Shown one piece after another: positions 28,576 through 38,438 of a stretch of 64,000 nucleotides of DNA (position 1 is its first letter; each line of letters starts with the position of its first letter). This stretch comes from Paraburkholderia sp. BCC1886 (GTDB lineage Bacteria; Pseudomonadota; Gammaproteobacteria; Burkholderiales; Burkholderiaceae), in assembly GCF_900996245.1 (NCBI RefSeq), contig NZ_CAAJGK010000039.1:62001-126000 (forward strand). The letters are read 5' to 3'. Both the position numbers and the translations under genes were made by a program. The notes under the pieces were generated by a model that ran no database searches, was not told the origin of the DNA, and saw only the letters and a list, made by a program, of their open reading frames with translations.

Positions 28576-30282
28576 ATGACCTTACGCATTGGCCGCCGCG
28601 CTTACGCGGAAATGTTCGGCCCCACCACAGGCGACCGCGTGCGCCTCGCCGATACCGAGCTTCTGATCGAAGTCGAACGGGACTTCACCACCTACGGCGA
28701 AGAAGTGAAATTCGGCGGCGGCAAAGTGATTCGCGACGGCATGGGCCAGTCGCAACGCGTGCACGCCGACGTCGTCGATACGGTCGTGACGAACGCGCTG
28801 ATTCTCGATCACTGGGGCATCGTCAAGGCCGACATCGGCATCAAGAACGGCCGCATTCACGCGATCGGCAAAGCGGGCAATCCCGACATCCAGCCGAACG
28901 TGACGATCGCGATCGGCGCGTCCACCGAAGTGATCGCCGGCGAAGGGCTGATCGTGACGGCGGGCGGCATCGATACGCACATCCACTTCATCAGTCCGCA
29001 GCAGATCGAGGAAGCGCTCGCGAGCGGTGTCACGACGATGCTTGGCGGGGGCACGGGCCCGGCCACCGGCACTAACGCGACCACCTGCACGCCGGGGCCG
29101 TGGCATCTCGAACGCATGCTGCAGGCGGCCGACGGTTATCCGATGAACCTCGGGTTTCTCGGCAAGGGCAACGCGAGCCAGCCGCAACCGGCGCTCGAAC
29201 AGATCGCCGCCGGCGCCATCGGCCTGAAGCTGCACGAAGACTGGGGCACGACGCCCGCCGCGATCGACAACTGTCTGTCGGTCGCCGACGACACCGACAC
29301 GCAGGTCGCGATTCACACCGACACGCTGAACGAAGCGGGCTTCGTCGAAGCGACCGTGGCTGCGTTCAAGGGCCGCACGATCCATACGTATCACACGGAA
29401 GGCGCGGGCGGCGGTCACGCGCCGGACATCATCAAGGTGTGCGGCGAATCGAACGTGCTGCCCTCCTCGACGAATCCGACGCGCCCGTACACCGTCAACA
29501 CGCTCGACGAGCATCTCGACATGCTGATGGTGTGCCATCACCTGGACCCGTCGATTGCGGAAGACATCGCGTTCGCCGAATCGCGGATCCGCCGCGAGAC
29601 CATCGCGGCCGAAGACATCCTGCACGACCTCGGCGCGCTGTCGATGCTGTCGTCGGATTCGCAGGCAATGGGCCGCGTCGGCGAAGTCATCATCCGCACG
29701 TGGCAGACCGCGCACAAGATGAAGGTGCAGCGCGGCGCGCTGGCCGAAGACAGCGCGCGGCACGACAACTTCCGTGCGAAACGCTACGTCGCCAAGTACA
29801 CGATCAACCCGGCCATCACGCACGGTATCGCGCACGAAGTCGGTTCGATCGAACCGGGCAAGTGGGCCGATCTGGTGTTCTGGGAACCGGCGTTTTTCGG
29901 CATCAAGCCGTCGCTTATCCTCAAAGGCGGCATGATCGCGATGGCGCAGATGGGCGACCCGAACGCGTCGATTCCGACGCCGCAACCGGTCCACTATCGC
30001 GAGATGTTCGCCACGCGCGGCGGTGCGCTGGGGCGCACGTCGCTGACCTTCGTGTCGCAACTGGCCGCCGATGCGGGCGTCGGCGAACGTTATGGCTTGA
30101 GCAAGCAGATCGTCGCCGTGAAAAACTGCCGCAACATTTCGAAGGCAGACATGATCCACAACGCGTGGCGTCCGGCGATCAGCGTCGACCCGGAAACCTA
30201 TCAGGTGATCGCGGACGGCCAGTTGCTGACCTGCGAGCCGGCCACGGTACTGCCGATGGCGCAACGCTATTTCCTGTTCTGA
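28576..30282 (+). CDS. ureC: urease subunit alpha (catalytic)
   Basis: Catalytic subunit that hydrolyses urea to ammonia and carbamate, 568 aa from ATG 28576 ([27 protein letters not shown]). Nickel ligands and active-site residues are visible: GGIDTHIHF (two His), GLKLHEDWG (the carbamylated Lys), [23 protein letters not shown], the flap [22 protein letters not shown] (Cys-His), and [13 protein letters not shown] (Asp ligand). The length is standard and no key residue is missing, so the enzyme should be active. Confidence 0.99.
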   Translation: MTLRIGRRAYAEMFGPTTGDRVRLADTELLIEVERDFTTYGEEVKFGGGKVIRDGMGQSQRVHADVVDTVVTNALILDHWGIVKADIGIKNGRIHAIGKAGNPDIQPNVTIAIGASTEVIAGEGLIVTAGGIDTHIHFISPQQIEEALASGVTTMLGGGTGPATGTNATTCTPGPWHLERMLQAADGYPMNLGFLGKGNASQPQPALEQIAAGAIGLKLHEDWGTTPAAIDNCLSVADDTDTQVAIHTDTLNEAGFVEATVAAFKGRTIHTYHTEGAGGGHAPDIIKVCGESNVLPSSTNPTRPYTVNTLDEHLDMLMVCHHLDPSIAEDIAFAESRIRRETIAAEDILHDLGALSMLSSDSQAMGRVGEVIIRTWQTAHKMKVQRGALAEDSARHDNFRAKRYVAKYTINPAITHGIAHEVGSIEPGKWADLVFWEPAFFGIKPSLILKGGMIAMAQMGDPNASIPTPQPVHYREMFATRGGALGRTSLTFVSQLAADAGVGERYGLSKQIVAVKNCRNISKADMIHNAWRPAISVDPETYQVIADGQLLTCEPATVLPMAQRYFLF

Positions 30283-30284
30283 TC

Positions 30285-31025
30285 ATGCGCACTATCGACA
30301 AACTGCTGGCCCCGCATCTGAAGCTCGCACCCGTGCTGGTCAAGCGTGCGCCGAGCCTGACGCTCGCGTTCGACGAGCGCCGCAAGAGCCGCCTTGCGGC
30401 GACGCTGGATAACGGCGAGGAAGTGGCGCTCGTGCTGCCGCGCGGCACGGTGCTGCGCGACGGCGACGTGCTGGTGGCCGACGACGGCGCGCTGGTGCGC
30501 GTGGTCGCCGCGCCCGAAACCGTGCTTTACGTGCGCGCAAAAGATGCGCTGACGTTGACGCGTGCCGCGTATCACCTGGGCAACCGGCACACGCCGGTCG
30601 AGGTCGGCGCGGATTATCTGAAGCTCGAATACGACCCGGTGCTGGCCGATATGCTCAAGCGCATCGGCGCGACCGTCGATCAGGTGACGATGCCGTTCCA
30701 GCCCGAATCCGGGGCGTATGGCGGCGGCCACAAGCACGGCCATGACGAGACCTTTGCGGAAGACTATGCGTTGGCGCAGCAGGTGTTCGGCGAGCATCAT
30801 GGGCATTCGCATGATCATGATCATGGCCACGGGCATAGCCACGCGGCGCACGGTCATTCGCACGATCACGATCACGATCACGATCACGATCACGATCACG
30901 ATCACGATCACGATCACGGCCACGGCCATGACCACGATCACGCGCATGACCCCGCCCACGACACTCACGTGCACGACGAATCCTGCGGCCACGATCACGG
31001 GCACCCGCCACATGCGCATCGCTGA
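30285..31025 (+). CDS. ureE: urease accessory protein UreE with long His-rich tail
   Basis: Nickel metallochaperone of 246 aa. The first 150 or so residues form the UreE N- and C-terminal domains ([10 protein letters not shown]..., [49 protein letters not shown]). The last 95 or so residues form an exceptionally His/Asp-rich tail with more than 30 His, including nine consecutive His-Asp dipeptides encoded by pure CACGAT repeats. Such tails bind and store nickel. The gene starts 2 bases after the ureC stop and overlaps ureF by 14 bases. Confidence 0.96.
   Translation: MRTIDKLLAPHLKLAPVLVKRAPSLTLAFDERRKSRLAATLDNGEEVALVLPRGTVLRDGDVLVADDGALVRVVAAPETVLYVRAKDALTLTRAAYHLGNRHTPVEVGADYLKLEYDPVLADMLKRIGATVDQVTMPFQPESGAYGGGHKHGHDETFAEDYALAQQVFGEHHGHSHDHDHGHGHSHAAHGHSHDHDHDHDHDHDHDHDHDHGHGHDHDHAHDPAHDTHVHDESCGHDHGHPPHAHR
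30861..30914 (+). repeat. (CACGAT)9 hexanucleotide repeat within ureE
   Basis: Nine perfect tandem copies of CACGAT, each adding one His-Asp to the UreE tail. A change in copy number keeps the frame and alters nickel-binding capacity, so the locus may be length-variable. Confidence 0.95.
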
Positions 31026-31692
31026 ACTCACGGCGCTGCTGCATCTCGCGTCGCCTGCGCTGCCGATCGGCGCGTTCAGCTATTCGCAGGGTCTCGAAGC
31101 GGCCATCGAAGCGCAACTGATCACCGACGCGCAGTCCGCCCGCGACTGGATCGCAAGCGGTCTGACGGACGTGCTCGCGCACGGCGAGCTGCCGTTCCTC
31201 GCGCATCAGATCGAGCGCTGGCGAACTCACGACGGGGAAGGTTTGCGCACGGCTAACAGCGAGTTTCTCGCCAGCCGCGAATCCGCCGAACTGCGCCGCG
31301 AGACCGAACAGATGGGCTGGTCGCTGCGACAACTGTGCGTATCGCTGGAATGGGGCGACGCACCACGACGCACGACGCTCTCTTCGCTGACGCCGCTCGC
31401 GCAACCCACCGCGTTCGCCTTCGCGGCCTACGCACATGACGCAGCGGCCGATGCCGCGCTCGCCGCCTACGCGTTCAGCTGGGTGGAAAACCAGGCCGCC
31501 GCCGCATTGAAAGCGGTGCCGCTTGGGCAACTCGCGGGCCAACGCATCATCGTCGCGTTGCGTGAACCCATCGATGCCGCCGTTACGCGCGCGCTGGCCA
31601 CGTCACCGGACAACCTCAACACGTTCGCGCCACAGTTAGGCATTCTGTCGGCGCGTCACGAGTCGCAATACTCGCGGCTCTTTCGCTCATAA
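31012..31692 (+). CDS. ureF: urease accessory protein UreF
   Basis: Activation-complex subunit of 226 aa from ATG 31012 ([33 protein letters not shown]). The start lies inside the His-rich end of ureE (14-base overlap), so the genes are translationally coupled. Conserved FSYSQGLE and the C-terminal [13 protein letters not shown] segment are present. It bridges UreD and UreG in the nickel-loading complex. ureG follows after 11 bases. Confidence 0.95.
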   Translation: MRIAELTALLHLASPALPIGAFSYSQGLEAAIEAQLITDAQSARDWIASGLTDVLAHGELPFLAHQIERWRTHDGEGLRTANSEFLASRESAELRRETEQMGWSLRQLCVSLEWGDAPRRTTLSSLTPLAQPTAFAFAAYAHDAAADAALAAYAFSWVENQAAAALKAVPLGQLAGQRIIVALREPIDAAVTRALATSPDNLNTFAPQLGILSARHESQYSRLFRS

Positions 31693-31703
31693 CTCGAACC
31701 ATC

Positions 31704-32348
31704 ATGAACGCACCTCATCATCCCGCCCAGCGCACCAAGAAACTGCCGCCGTTGCGCGTCGGCGTCGGCGGCCCGGTCGGCTCGGGCAAGACCACGCTGC
31801 TCGAAATGCTCTGCAAGGCGATGCGCGAACAGTACGACCTCGTCGCCATCACCAACGACATCTACACGAAAGAAGACCAGCGTCTGCTGACGGTGGCGGG
31901 CGCACTGCCAGCCGAGCGGATCATGGGCGTGGAAACCGGCGGCTGCCCGCACACGGCGATTCGCGAGGATGCATCGATCAACCTCGAAGCGGTCGACCGC
32001 ATGCTCACGCGTTTTCCCGACGCGGATATCGTGTTCATCGAATCGGGCGGCGACAATCTCGCGGCCACGTTCAGCCCGGAACTGTCGGACCTGACTATCT
32101 ACGTGATCGACGTGGCGGGCGGCGAGAAGATTCCGCGTAAAGGCGGTCCGGGCATCACGAAGTCGGATCTGCTGGTGATCAACAAGACGGACCTCGCGCC
32201 GATGGTGGGCGCCAATCTCGACGTGATGGCCTCGGACGCGAAGAAGATGCGCGGCGAACGGCCATTCGTGATGACCAATCTGAAAGCGCTCGATGGATTG
32301 AGCGAGGTGGTGGGGTTTATCGAGCGGAAGGGGTTGCTGAAGGTGTGA
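31704..32348 (+). CDS. ureG: urease accessory GTPase UreG
   Basis: SIMIBI-class GTPase driving nickel transfer to urease, 214 aa. The P-loop is [17 protein letters not shown], the nickel-binding CPH motif is in [11 protein letters not shown], and [33 protein letters not shown] and the NKTDLAP guanine motif are all intact. It is the last gene of the urease operon; a convergent Fic-like gene ends 11 bases beyond, with no terminator visible in the short gap. Confidence 0.98.
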   Translation: MNAPHHPAQRTKKLPPLRVGVGGPVGSGKTTLLEMLCKAMREQYDLVAITNDIYTKEDQRLLTVAGALPAERIMGVETGGCPHTAIREDASINLEAVDRMLTRFPDADIVFIESGGDNLAATFSPELSDLTIYVIDVAGGEKIPRKGGPGITKSDLLVINKTDLAPMVGANLDVMASDAKKMRGERPFVMTNLKALDGLSEVVGFIERKGLLKV

Positions 32349-32359
32349 GCGGAGTGGGG

Positions 32360-33136
32360 TTAGTCGCCGGGATGGCATTCGAGCAGGAATGCCATCATCT
32401 CCGATCCGTCTTTCGACAAATAGAAACGCACCATCTTTTCGTTGAAGTCTCCTGCGCGCTGCGCCGGAACGCTGATCGCATCGATACCGTTCGACATCAG
32501 CACGCCATTCATCATGAAGCGAGACGTGCGCTTGTTGCCGTCGAAGAAGAACTGCTGCAGCGCGCCGAACAGAAAAAACGCGCAACCGCGCTCGAACGCG
32601 CCGGAGACCTGATCGGTAAGCGCCTGAGTGCCGGCGGCAAAGACGCGATTGAGTTCGGGCGCACCGGGCAGAGTCGGCAGCGGTGTGTGCCGGCCCGCTT
32701 CGCCCAAGGCAGCGTCGGATGTGTTGCGGGTTTCTTCGCCTTCACCGCGGAAAACGCCCCACTCTAATGCCTCGTTACGCGCAACGAGTCGATGCAGGTC
32801 GCAAAACGTCGTTTTATCGAGGGCAAAGCGGCCGCCTTGCACGATTGCCAACAGGTGCCTCGAACTCTCCGCCAGGTTCAAAACCTGCTCCTGGTCGGAA
32901 ATCTTCCGCCCTCCGACCGTTACCCCGTCGAGCAGGGTCTTCACCTCGGGAAAAGTAAATGGGTTGCCCTCTAGCACGCTTGCATCCCACACGAATTCCG
33001 GCAGCATTCGATGAAAGCGGAAACTGACCCGCTTGATCGAGTGAGACGGGATATCTTGCGGAATCGCAGAGCGATCCCATTGAAACCCAAGGTCGGCAAA
33101 GAGCGTCATGTGAGTGAAGAAACCGATGTGAGTCAT
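32360..33136 (-). CDS. Fic-fold protein lacking the catalytic His
   Basis: Fic/DOC-family protein, 258 aa from ATG 33136 (a GTG at 33187 or ATG 33109 are alternatives; none has a clear Shine-Dalgarno). The Fic helix motif normally reads HxFx[D/E]GN[G/K]R; here it is QFFFDGNKRTSR, so the catalytic His is replaced by Gln while the anion-binding GN-K-R part is kept. An inhibitory-helix-like SVLEGN lies about 125 residues earlier by motif order. Loss of the His predicts weak or no AMP transfer, or a changed activity. It has no antitoxin neighbour and converges with ureG. Confidence 0.82.
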   Translation of the reverse strand: MTHIGFFTHMTLFADLGFQWDRSAIPQDIPSHSIKRVSFRFHRMLPEFVWDASVLEGNPFTFPEVKTLLDGVTVGGRKISDQEQVLNLAESSRHLLAIVQGGRFALDKTTFCDLHRLVARNEALEWGVFRGEGEETRNTSDAALGEAGRHTPLPTLPGAPELNRVFAAGTQALTDQVSGAFERGCAFFLFGALQQFFFDGNKRTSRFMMNGVLMSNGIDAISVPAQRAGDFNEKMVRFYLSKDGSEMMAFLLECHPGD

Positions 33137-33226
33137 TGGCCATCTGAATTTGGCCGAGTGTTCGCAGGATAAACGATTTGTCCGCACGCATTGCGTTGAG
33201 CGGTCATCCTCCAGGCTCCCCCGCCT

Positions 33227-34540
33227 CTACTCCGGCAACGCCGCCATCAACACCTCCACTGTCCTTGCCGTCGCCCCGCGATGACGCGCGGCGAAGGCCG
33301 CTGCCGCGCCGCCCATCGCCAGTCTGCGCGACTTGTCGCCGAACAGTTCGTGCAGCGCCCGTCCCAGTTCGGCCGGGTCCTGCACCTGCAGCGCGGCGCC
33401 TGCGGCAACCGCGTCGGCAGTCGCCTGGGTGAAGTTGAAAACGTGCGGGCCGATCAGCACCGGCACGCCCACCGCGCAAGCCTCGATCAGATTCTGCCCG
33501 CCCAGCGGCAGCAGACTGCCGCCGATGAACGCCAGGTCCGACGCCGCATAGTAAGCGCCCAACTCGCCCATCGAATCGCCGAGCAGCACGTTCACGTTCG
33601 CCGGCAACGCGGGCACGCCGCCGAGCGCGCCGGTCGCCGCCGACGCCACCTTTGCGTCCGGCGCCCAGTTCGAGCGCCGTTCGAGCCGCAATCCCGCCTT
33701 CCCGACCAGCGCGGCCACTTCGTTGAACCGTTGCGGGTGACGCGGCACCAGGATCAACAACGCGTCGTCCATGGCCAGCGCCGCAAACGCCTGCAGCACC
33801 CGTTCCTCTTCGCCTTCCCGCGTGCTCGCCGCGACCCACACGGGCCGCGTGCCGATCGCCGCGCGCCATGCATGCCCACGCGCGACGAGTTCGGGCGCGG
33901 TGCTCATATCGAACTTCAGATTCCCCAGCACCGCGACGTTGCGCGCACCGAGCGCGGTCAAACGCTCGGCGTCCGACGGACTTTGCGCCAGCACGCGCGC
34001 AAACCCGCCGAACACATCCTTGGTCGCGCCGCCGAACTTCGCCGCACGCCTGAACGAACGCGCCGACATCCGCGCATTGGTCAGCACCAGCGGCACGTCG
34101 GCGCGACGGCATTCGTCGATCAGCGTCGGCCATACTTCGGTTTCCATCACCAGACCCAGCGACGGACGCCAGTTGCGCAAAAAACGCCGCACCGCATGCG
34201 GCATGTCGTACGGCAGATAGCTGCGCAACACCCGGTCGCCGAAAATCTGCTCGCCGGTCGCGCGACCGCTCGGCGTCATATGCGTCAAGAGAATGCGGGC
34301 GTCGGGACGCGCCTTCAGCAACGCGTCGATCAGCGGTTGCGCGGCGCGCGTTTCACCGACCGACACCGCATGCACCCAGATCAACGGCCGGTCGTCTTCG
34401 GGCAAACGCCCACGCGAAAAGCCGAAGCGCTCGGCAATATGCTCGCGATAACCGCGCTCCTTGCGCGAGCGGATTAGCAGACGCAGCACGGCCAGCGGCG
34501 CGACGATCCACCACAGTGCGTTGTAGACGGCCCTCAGCAT
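33227..34540 (-). CDS. waaA: 3-deoxy-D-manno-octulosonic acid (Kdo) transferase
   Basis: Adds Kdo to lipid A precursor at the inner membrane, 437 aa. It begins with a membrane-anchor segment (MLRAVYNALWWIVAPLAVLRLL), then the WaaA signatures WVHAVSVGETRAAQPLI, LLTHMTPSGRATGEQ, YLPYDMPHAVRRFL, GLVMETEVWPTL and, in the C-terminal half, GGSLLPLGGQNLIEACAVGVPVLIGPHVFNF. It is downstream of kdoO and waaC in the same direction, forming an LPS inner-core gene block. The number of Kdo units added cannot be told from the sequence. Confidence 0.97.
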   Translation of the reverse strand: MLRAVYNALWWIVAPLAVLRLLIRSRKERGYREHIAERFGFSRGRLPEDDRPLIWVHAVSVGETRAAQPLIDALLKARPDARILLTHMTPSGRATGEQIFGDRVLRSYLPYDMPHAVRRFLRNWRPSLGLVMETEVWPTLIDECRRADVPLVLTNARMSARSFRRAAKFGGATKDVFGGFARVLAQSPSDAERLTALGARNVAVLGNLKFDMSTAPELVARGHAWRAAIGTRPVWVAASTREGEEERVLQAFAALAMDDALLILVPRHPQRFNEVAALVGKAGLRLERRSNWAPDAKVASAATGALGGVPALPANVNVLLGDSMGELGAYYAASDLAFIGGSLLPLGGQNLIEACAVGVPVLIGPHVFNFTQATADAVAAGAALQVQDPAELGRALHELFGDKSRRLAMGGAAAAFAARHRGATARTVEVLMAALPE

Positions 34541-34583
34541 CGACGCCCCGCACGCGGCGCTAACGACAACCGGAACGCGGCGC

Positions 34584-35468
34584 TCAAACCAGCGCCCTGC
34601 CTTTCAGGCGTTCGAGAATGCCGAGCGGCGCGCACTCCGGCTGTGCCATCGCCTTGACCGGCAGGAAGAAGGTCTGCTCGAGCATGAACTGGCCGGACAT
34701 CACCGCATGCGAGGTCTGATCGGAGAAACACACCCATACGCTGCCCGGCGGAAACGGCATGGTCTCCTGCGGGCTCGACTTCTGATACTCGAGATCGGCC
34801 TTCATGCCGTCGTGCAGATGCAGCATCAAATGGTCGTATTCGCTACGCGGCGTCTTGGTGACGTGCAGCAGATTCAGCAGCCAGGCAGCGCCCGGCAGTT
34901 GCGGTTTGATGGTCGGCAAGAACCGTTGCGCCATCGCCTCGAACGGTTCGCCCACGCGCCAGACGCGCGGCGAGCCGTGCGGATTGACATTGGTGAACAC
35001 GCGCAGGATACGTTCGCCGTAATTCGGCCGCGACGGGAACGCATCCACGTGCAGGCGGCTGTCGTCTTTACGCCATGACGTCTCGCGCGTTTCGACCTGA
35101 TGCAGCCGCAGGCTGGTTGGCGCAACACGCAGACGGCCGTCGTATTCGGGAAAGAGTCCATCGACCAGCGTGCGCGCGTTGCTTTGATAGCGCGCGATCA
35201 ATGCCCGCACCGCCGATTGCGTGACGGCGTCGCCGGCCACACCGTGCAGTGCCCCGCCATTCGGTTCGAGACTGATGTTCTTGCGGTTCGGATCGGCGAG
35301 CGCCGGGTCGAGCAGCGCCTGTTCGCCGCCTTCGATCGCAAAGCGCAGGTTCGGGAAATACAGCACCTTGCCGCGTTCGACGCCGGCGAGCAGCGTCTCG
35401 CGCGGCACGGAAAGATTCGCTCCGTGCCAGTCGGCGTGCGCGACTTCGATGATCTGGGTTTCGTTCAT
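34584..35468 (-). CDS. kdoO: Kdo 3-hydroxylase (Fe(II)/2-oxoglutarate dioxygenase)
   Basis: Member of the Kdo_hydroxy family, which converts Kdo in lipid A-core to the 3-hydroxylated sugar Ko; 294 aa from ATG 35468 (MNETQIIEVAHADWHGANL; an earlier in-frame start adds nine residues). The facial triad is visible as His140-x-Asp142 (LHVDAF) and a distal His254 (QTSHAVMSG). The LNLLHVTKTPRSEYDHLMLHLHDGMK segment is typical. It sits 43 bases upstream of waaA, which makes its Kdo substrate linkage. Ko makes the inner core acid-stable and is known in Burkholderia LPS. Confidence 0.9.
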   Translation of the reverse strand: MNETQIIEVAHADWHGANLSVPRETLLAGVERGKVLYFPNLRFAIEGGEQALLDPALADPNRKNISLEPNGGALHGVAGDAVTQSAVRALIARYQSNARTLVDGLFPEYDGRLRVAPTSLRLHQVETRETSWRKDDSRLHVDAFPSRPNYGERILRVFTNVNPHGSPRVWRVGEPFEAMAQRFLPTIKPQLPGAAWLLNLLHVTKTPRSEYDHLMLHLHDGMKADLEYQKSSPQETMPFPPGSVWVCFSDQTSHAVMSGQFMLEQTFFLPVKAMAQPECAPLGILERLKGRALV

Positions 35469-35523
35469 GGTCGCCCTTGAAAACGGATGGTGCATGCAGC
35501 GCAGCGGCCGCCGCGCCCGCGCC

Positions 35524-36525
35524 TCATAGCAGGCCGAAGCCGGCTAGCGCGGACTTGACTTCCTGCAGCGTGGGCGGCTTGCCGGCGGTGCCGAGATTGA
35601 CGACGTTCGGCGACCAGTAACCGCCGGTGCGCCATGCGGTGGCGAAATTGTACAACTCGACCGTGGGCCGTTTCAGCGCTGCCGCGATGTGAACGAGACC
35701 TGTGTCAACTCCGACCGTCGCGGCCGCCCCTTCGATCAACCCGACCACTGCGGGCAGCGACAGTTTGGGCGGCACGATGGCGGCCGCGCCGAATTCTCTC
35801 GCGAGCCGTTCGCTGGTCGCGCGCTCGGCTTCGTTGCCCCACGGCAGCACGATCGACGCGCCGCGCCGCACCAGCGACTGGCCCAACTCGATCCACGCGG
35901 TATCGGGCCATTGCTTGTCGGCGCGCGAGGTGGCGTGCACGAACACCACGTAAGGCACCGGAAGATTCAGGTCCGCTTGCGACAACGCCAAAGCCGCGCG
36001 TTGCGTGTCGAGGCCGAAATCAATGTCGTCGGTGGGTTGCGGCGGCGGTTCGTTCAGCGCCGCGGCGACCAGTTGCCGCGTACGCTCGACCACGTGCGTA
36101 CGCGGTTCGATCGGCACGCGCCGGTCGTAGAAGAAACGCACCGGCCATTCATAGCCGGCGCCGTCGGTGCGATTGCCGAGACCGACCAGCGGTCCGCGCG
36201 CCATGCTCGCGAGCCACGCCGTCTTGATGAGCCCCTGGCAATCGATCACGAGATCGTAATGCTCGGCGGCCAGCGCGCGCCGGAATGCGCCGATCTCGCG
36301 CCAGTTGCCCGCCGACAGCAGGCGCTTGCGCCAGCGCCGCAGCGACACCGGTATCGCGCGCCGGACGCCGCTCACGAGTTGCACGAGGCCCACGAAGCTT
36401 TCTTCGACGAGCCAGTCGATCTGCGCCTCGGGATGGCGCCGCCGGATATCGGCGATCACCGGCATGTTGTGAACGACGTCGCCCAGAGACGACACCCTCA
36501 CGATCAGTATCTTTTGAACGCTCAA
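35524..36525 (-). CDS. waaC: lipopolysaccharide heptosyltransferase I
   Basis: GT9 enzyme adding the first L-glycero-D-manno-heptose to Kdo, 333 aa. The N-terminal KILIVRVSSLGDVVHNMPVIADIRRRHPEAQIDWLVEE and the C-terminal VGVDTGLVHIAAALKRPTVELY motifs match WaaC. DCQGLIKTAWL is also a WaaC feature. It lies 55 bases upstream of kdoO and downstream of a terminator for the phosphohexomutase gene, so it probably has its own promoter. Confidence 0.96.
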   Translation of the reverse strand: MSVQKILIVRVSSLGDVVHNMPVIADIRRRHPEAQIDWLVEESFVGLVQLVSGVRRAIPVSLRRWRKRLLSAGNWREIGAFRRALAAEHYDLVIDCQGLIKTAWLASMARGPLVGLGNRTDGAGYEWPVRFFYDRRVPIEPRTHVVERTRQLVAAALNEPPPQPTDDIDFGLDTQRAALALSQADLNLPVPYVVFVHATSRADKQWPDTAWIELGQSLVRRGASIVLPWGNEAERATSERLAREFGAAAIVPPKLSLPAVVGLIEGAAATVGVDTGLVHIAAALKRPTVELYNFATAWRTGGYWSPNVVNLGTAGKPPTLQEVKSALAGFGLL

Positions 36526-36625
36526 GTGTGGGAAAACCGGCTATCCGGCCCGAAGATGCGTTGAAAGGGTTCCGCGTTTTTCACGGGGACGGCAATTTTA
36601 GCGCGCAACCGCCAGAGCGCATGAG

Positions 36626-36659
36626 AAAACGCGGCGCGGTAGTGACTACCCGCGCCGCG
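36626..36659 (-). terminator. Rho-independent terminator for the phosphohexomutase gene
   Basis: On the minus strand, a GC-rich stem (CGCGGCGCGG-TAG arms, one bulge, 3-base loop) is followed by TTTTCTC. It separates the phosphohexomutase gene from waaC. Confidence 0.75.
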
Positions 36660-36754
36660 CGACGTTGCGTTTTGCCTGTGCTGGATAACGTTCCAGCTAC
36701 GTGATGCTGCGGCGCCCGCCGGCTATCCACCGGAAGCAGGCGCCGCTCGAACCG

Positions 36755-38149
36755 TTAGAACGGCAGCTTCGCGTCGGCCTTCTCCGCGAGAATGACGCGG
36801 CGGAAGTCCTCCTGGATGCGTTTGAGCGCTTCGTCGCTGTCGGCTTCGAAACGCATGACCACGACCGGCGTCGTGTTCGACGAACGCGCGAGGCCGAAGC
36901 CGTCCGGGTATTCGACGCGCAGACCGTCGATCTTCACGACCTGGTCCGCGCCGGTGAACGTTGCGCTTTGCTGCAGACGCGCGATGAGTTCGAAGTTCTC
37001 GCCTTCTTCGAGCTTGAGTTGCAGTTCCGGCGTGGAATTCGAATTGGGCAGCGAGTTCAGCAAGGCGCTCGGGTCTTCGACACGCGTGAGGATTTCGAGC
37101 AGACGCGCGCCCGTGTACAGGCCGTCGTCGAAACCGTACCAGCGGTCCTTGAAGAACACGTGGCCGCTCATTTCACCGGCGAGCGGTGCGCCGGTTTCAC
37201 GCAGCTTGGCTTTGACGAGCGAGTGGCCGGTCTTCCACATGAGCGGCTCGCCGCCTTTCTCTTTCACCCAGGTGGCAAGATTGCGCGTGCACTTCACGTC
37301 GTAGATGATCTGTGCGCCCGGATTGCGCGACAGCACTTCTTCGGCGAACAGCATCAGTTGACGGTCTGGATAGATGATCTGACCGTCCTTGGTCACCACG
37401 CCCAGGCGGTCGCCGTCGCCGTCGAAAGCGAAGCCGATTTCGGCGTCCGTTTCCTTCAGCGCGCGAATCACGTCCTGGAGGTTTTCCGGGTGCGCCGGGT
37501 CCGGATGATGGTTCGGGAAGTTGCCGTCGATTTCCGTGAAGAGTTCGAGCAGTTCGCAGCCGAGCTTCTTGAAGAGCAACGGTGCAAGGCCGCCCGCGAC
37601 GCCGTTACCCGTGTCGACGACGATCTTGATCGGGCGTGCCAGCTTGATGTCGCTCGCAATACGGTCGAGGTAGGTGTCGGCGATGTCGTACTCGGTGTAT
37701 GTACCGCTGCCGCTGGCAAAGTTGTTGTCGACGATACGCTGATGCAGCGCGAGGATCTGTTCGCCGTAGATGGCGGCGCCACGCAACACCATCTTGAAGC
37801 CGTTGTAGTCTGGCGGATTGTGACTACCTGTCACGACGATGCAGGAGTCGATGCGGCGCTCACCGCTTTCGAGTTGCAACGGCACGCTGGCCGCGAAGTA
37901 ACCGACCGGCGTGGGCACCATGCCGACGTTCACGACATCGACACCGGCTTCGCGCAGACCGTCCGACAGAGCCTGAATCAACTCGGGACCGGACAGGCGA
38001 CCGTCGCGCGCCACGACGACGGCGTCGCCGCCTTGTGCGCGTACTTCACTACCGAAGGCGCGACCGATTGAACGGGCTGCATCGGCGTCGAGCGTCTTGC
38101 CGATCACGCCGCGAATGTCATACGCCTTGAAAATGGATTTGGAGATCAT
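36755..38149 (-). CDS. manB: phosphomannomutase/phosphoglucomutase
   Basis: Alpha-D-phosphohexomutase of 464 aa that interconverts hexose 6- and 1-phosphates for GDP-mannose, UDP-glucose and heptose-related precursors. The start MISKSIFKAYDIRGVIG, the catalytic phosphoserine loop VVTGSHNPPDYNGFKM (Ser109), the metal loop FAFDGDGDRLGVV and the sugar-specificity loop GEMSGHVFF are all present, as in AlgC/ManB. It supplies the LPS and exopolysaccharide genes on both sides. A terminator follows it. Confidence 0.95.
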   Translation of the reverse strand: MISKSIFKAYDIRGVIGKTLDADAARSIGRAFGSEVRAQGGDAVVVARDGRLSGPELIQALSDGLREAGVDVVNVGMVPTPVGYFAASVPLQLESGERRIDSCIVVTGSHNPPDYNGFKMVLRGAAIYGEQILALHQRIVDNNFASGSGTYTEYDIADTYLDRIASDIKLARPIKIVVDTGNGVAGGLAPLLFKKLGCELLELFTEIDGNFPNHHPDPAHPENLQDVIRALKETDAEIGFAFDGDGDRLGVVTKDGQIIYPDRQLMLFAEEVLSRNPGAQIIYDVKCTRNLATWVKEKGGEPLMWKTGHSLVKAKLRETGAPLAGEMSGHVFFKDRWYGFDDGLYTGARLLEILTRVEDPSALLNSLPNSNSTPELQLKLEEGENFELIARLQQSATFTGADQVVKIDGLRVEYPDGFGLARSSNTTPVVVMRFEADSDEALKRIQEDFRRVILAEKADAKLPF

Positions 38150-38262
38150 ATTGGCTCACTTGCGTGCAATGGAAAAATTTGACCGGCGCGCCACTGGCTG
38201 GTCGGTAAAAGACACAGTATTTACAGCGATGCGCACTTGCCGGAAGCGATCCGGTTCCAACT

Positions 38263-38268
38263 TATAAT
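38263..38268 (+). promoter_or_regulatory. possible -10 element for the flippase-GT-galE operon
   Basis: TATAAT, a perfect -10 hexamer, lies 170 bases upstream of the flippase start. A TTGCCG candidate -35 is 20 bases upstream, a long spacing, so the assignment is tentative. The 38150-38438 gap holds nothing else that I recognise. Confidence 0.4.
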
Positions 38269-38438
38269 TGCGCCTTTCGGACCTGCCTTATCGACACCAT
38301 TCTAATGCCTAGACGCCCTCCCTTTGCAATGTTGCCGAGACTCTCGGCCAGGTGGGCGCTCGCGCACCGTGCGTTGCCGCACACCCCGCTCATGCGCGAT
38401 GTGGCCGCATCGGCGTGGCTTCGGCAAACGGAAGCCGG

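Noticed and set aside
28582..30264. 560-codon minus-strand open frame over ureC
   Set aside because: Mirror of the ureC coding sequence; no motifs.
30861..30914. Regular repeats considered as a CRISPR array
   Set aside because: The unit is 6 bp without spacers and is in frame inside ureE.
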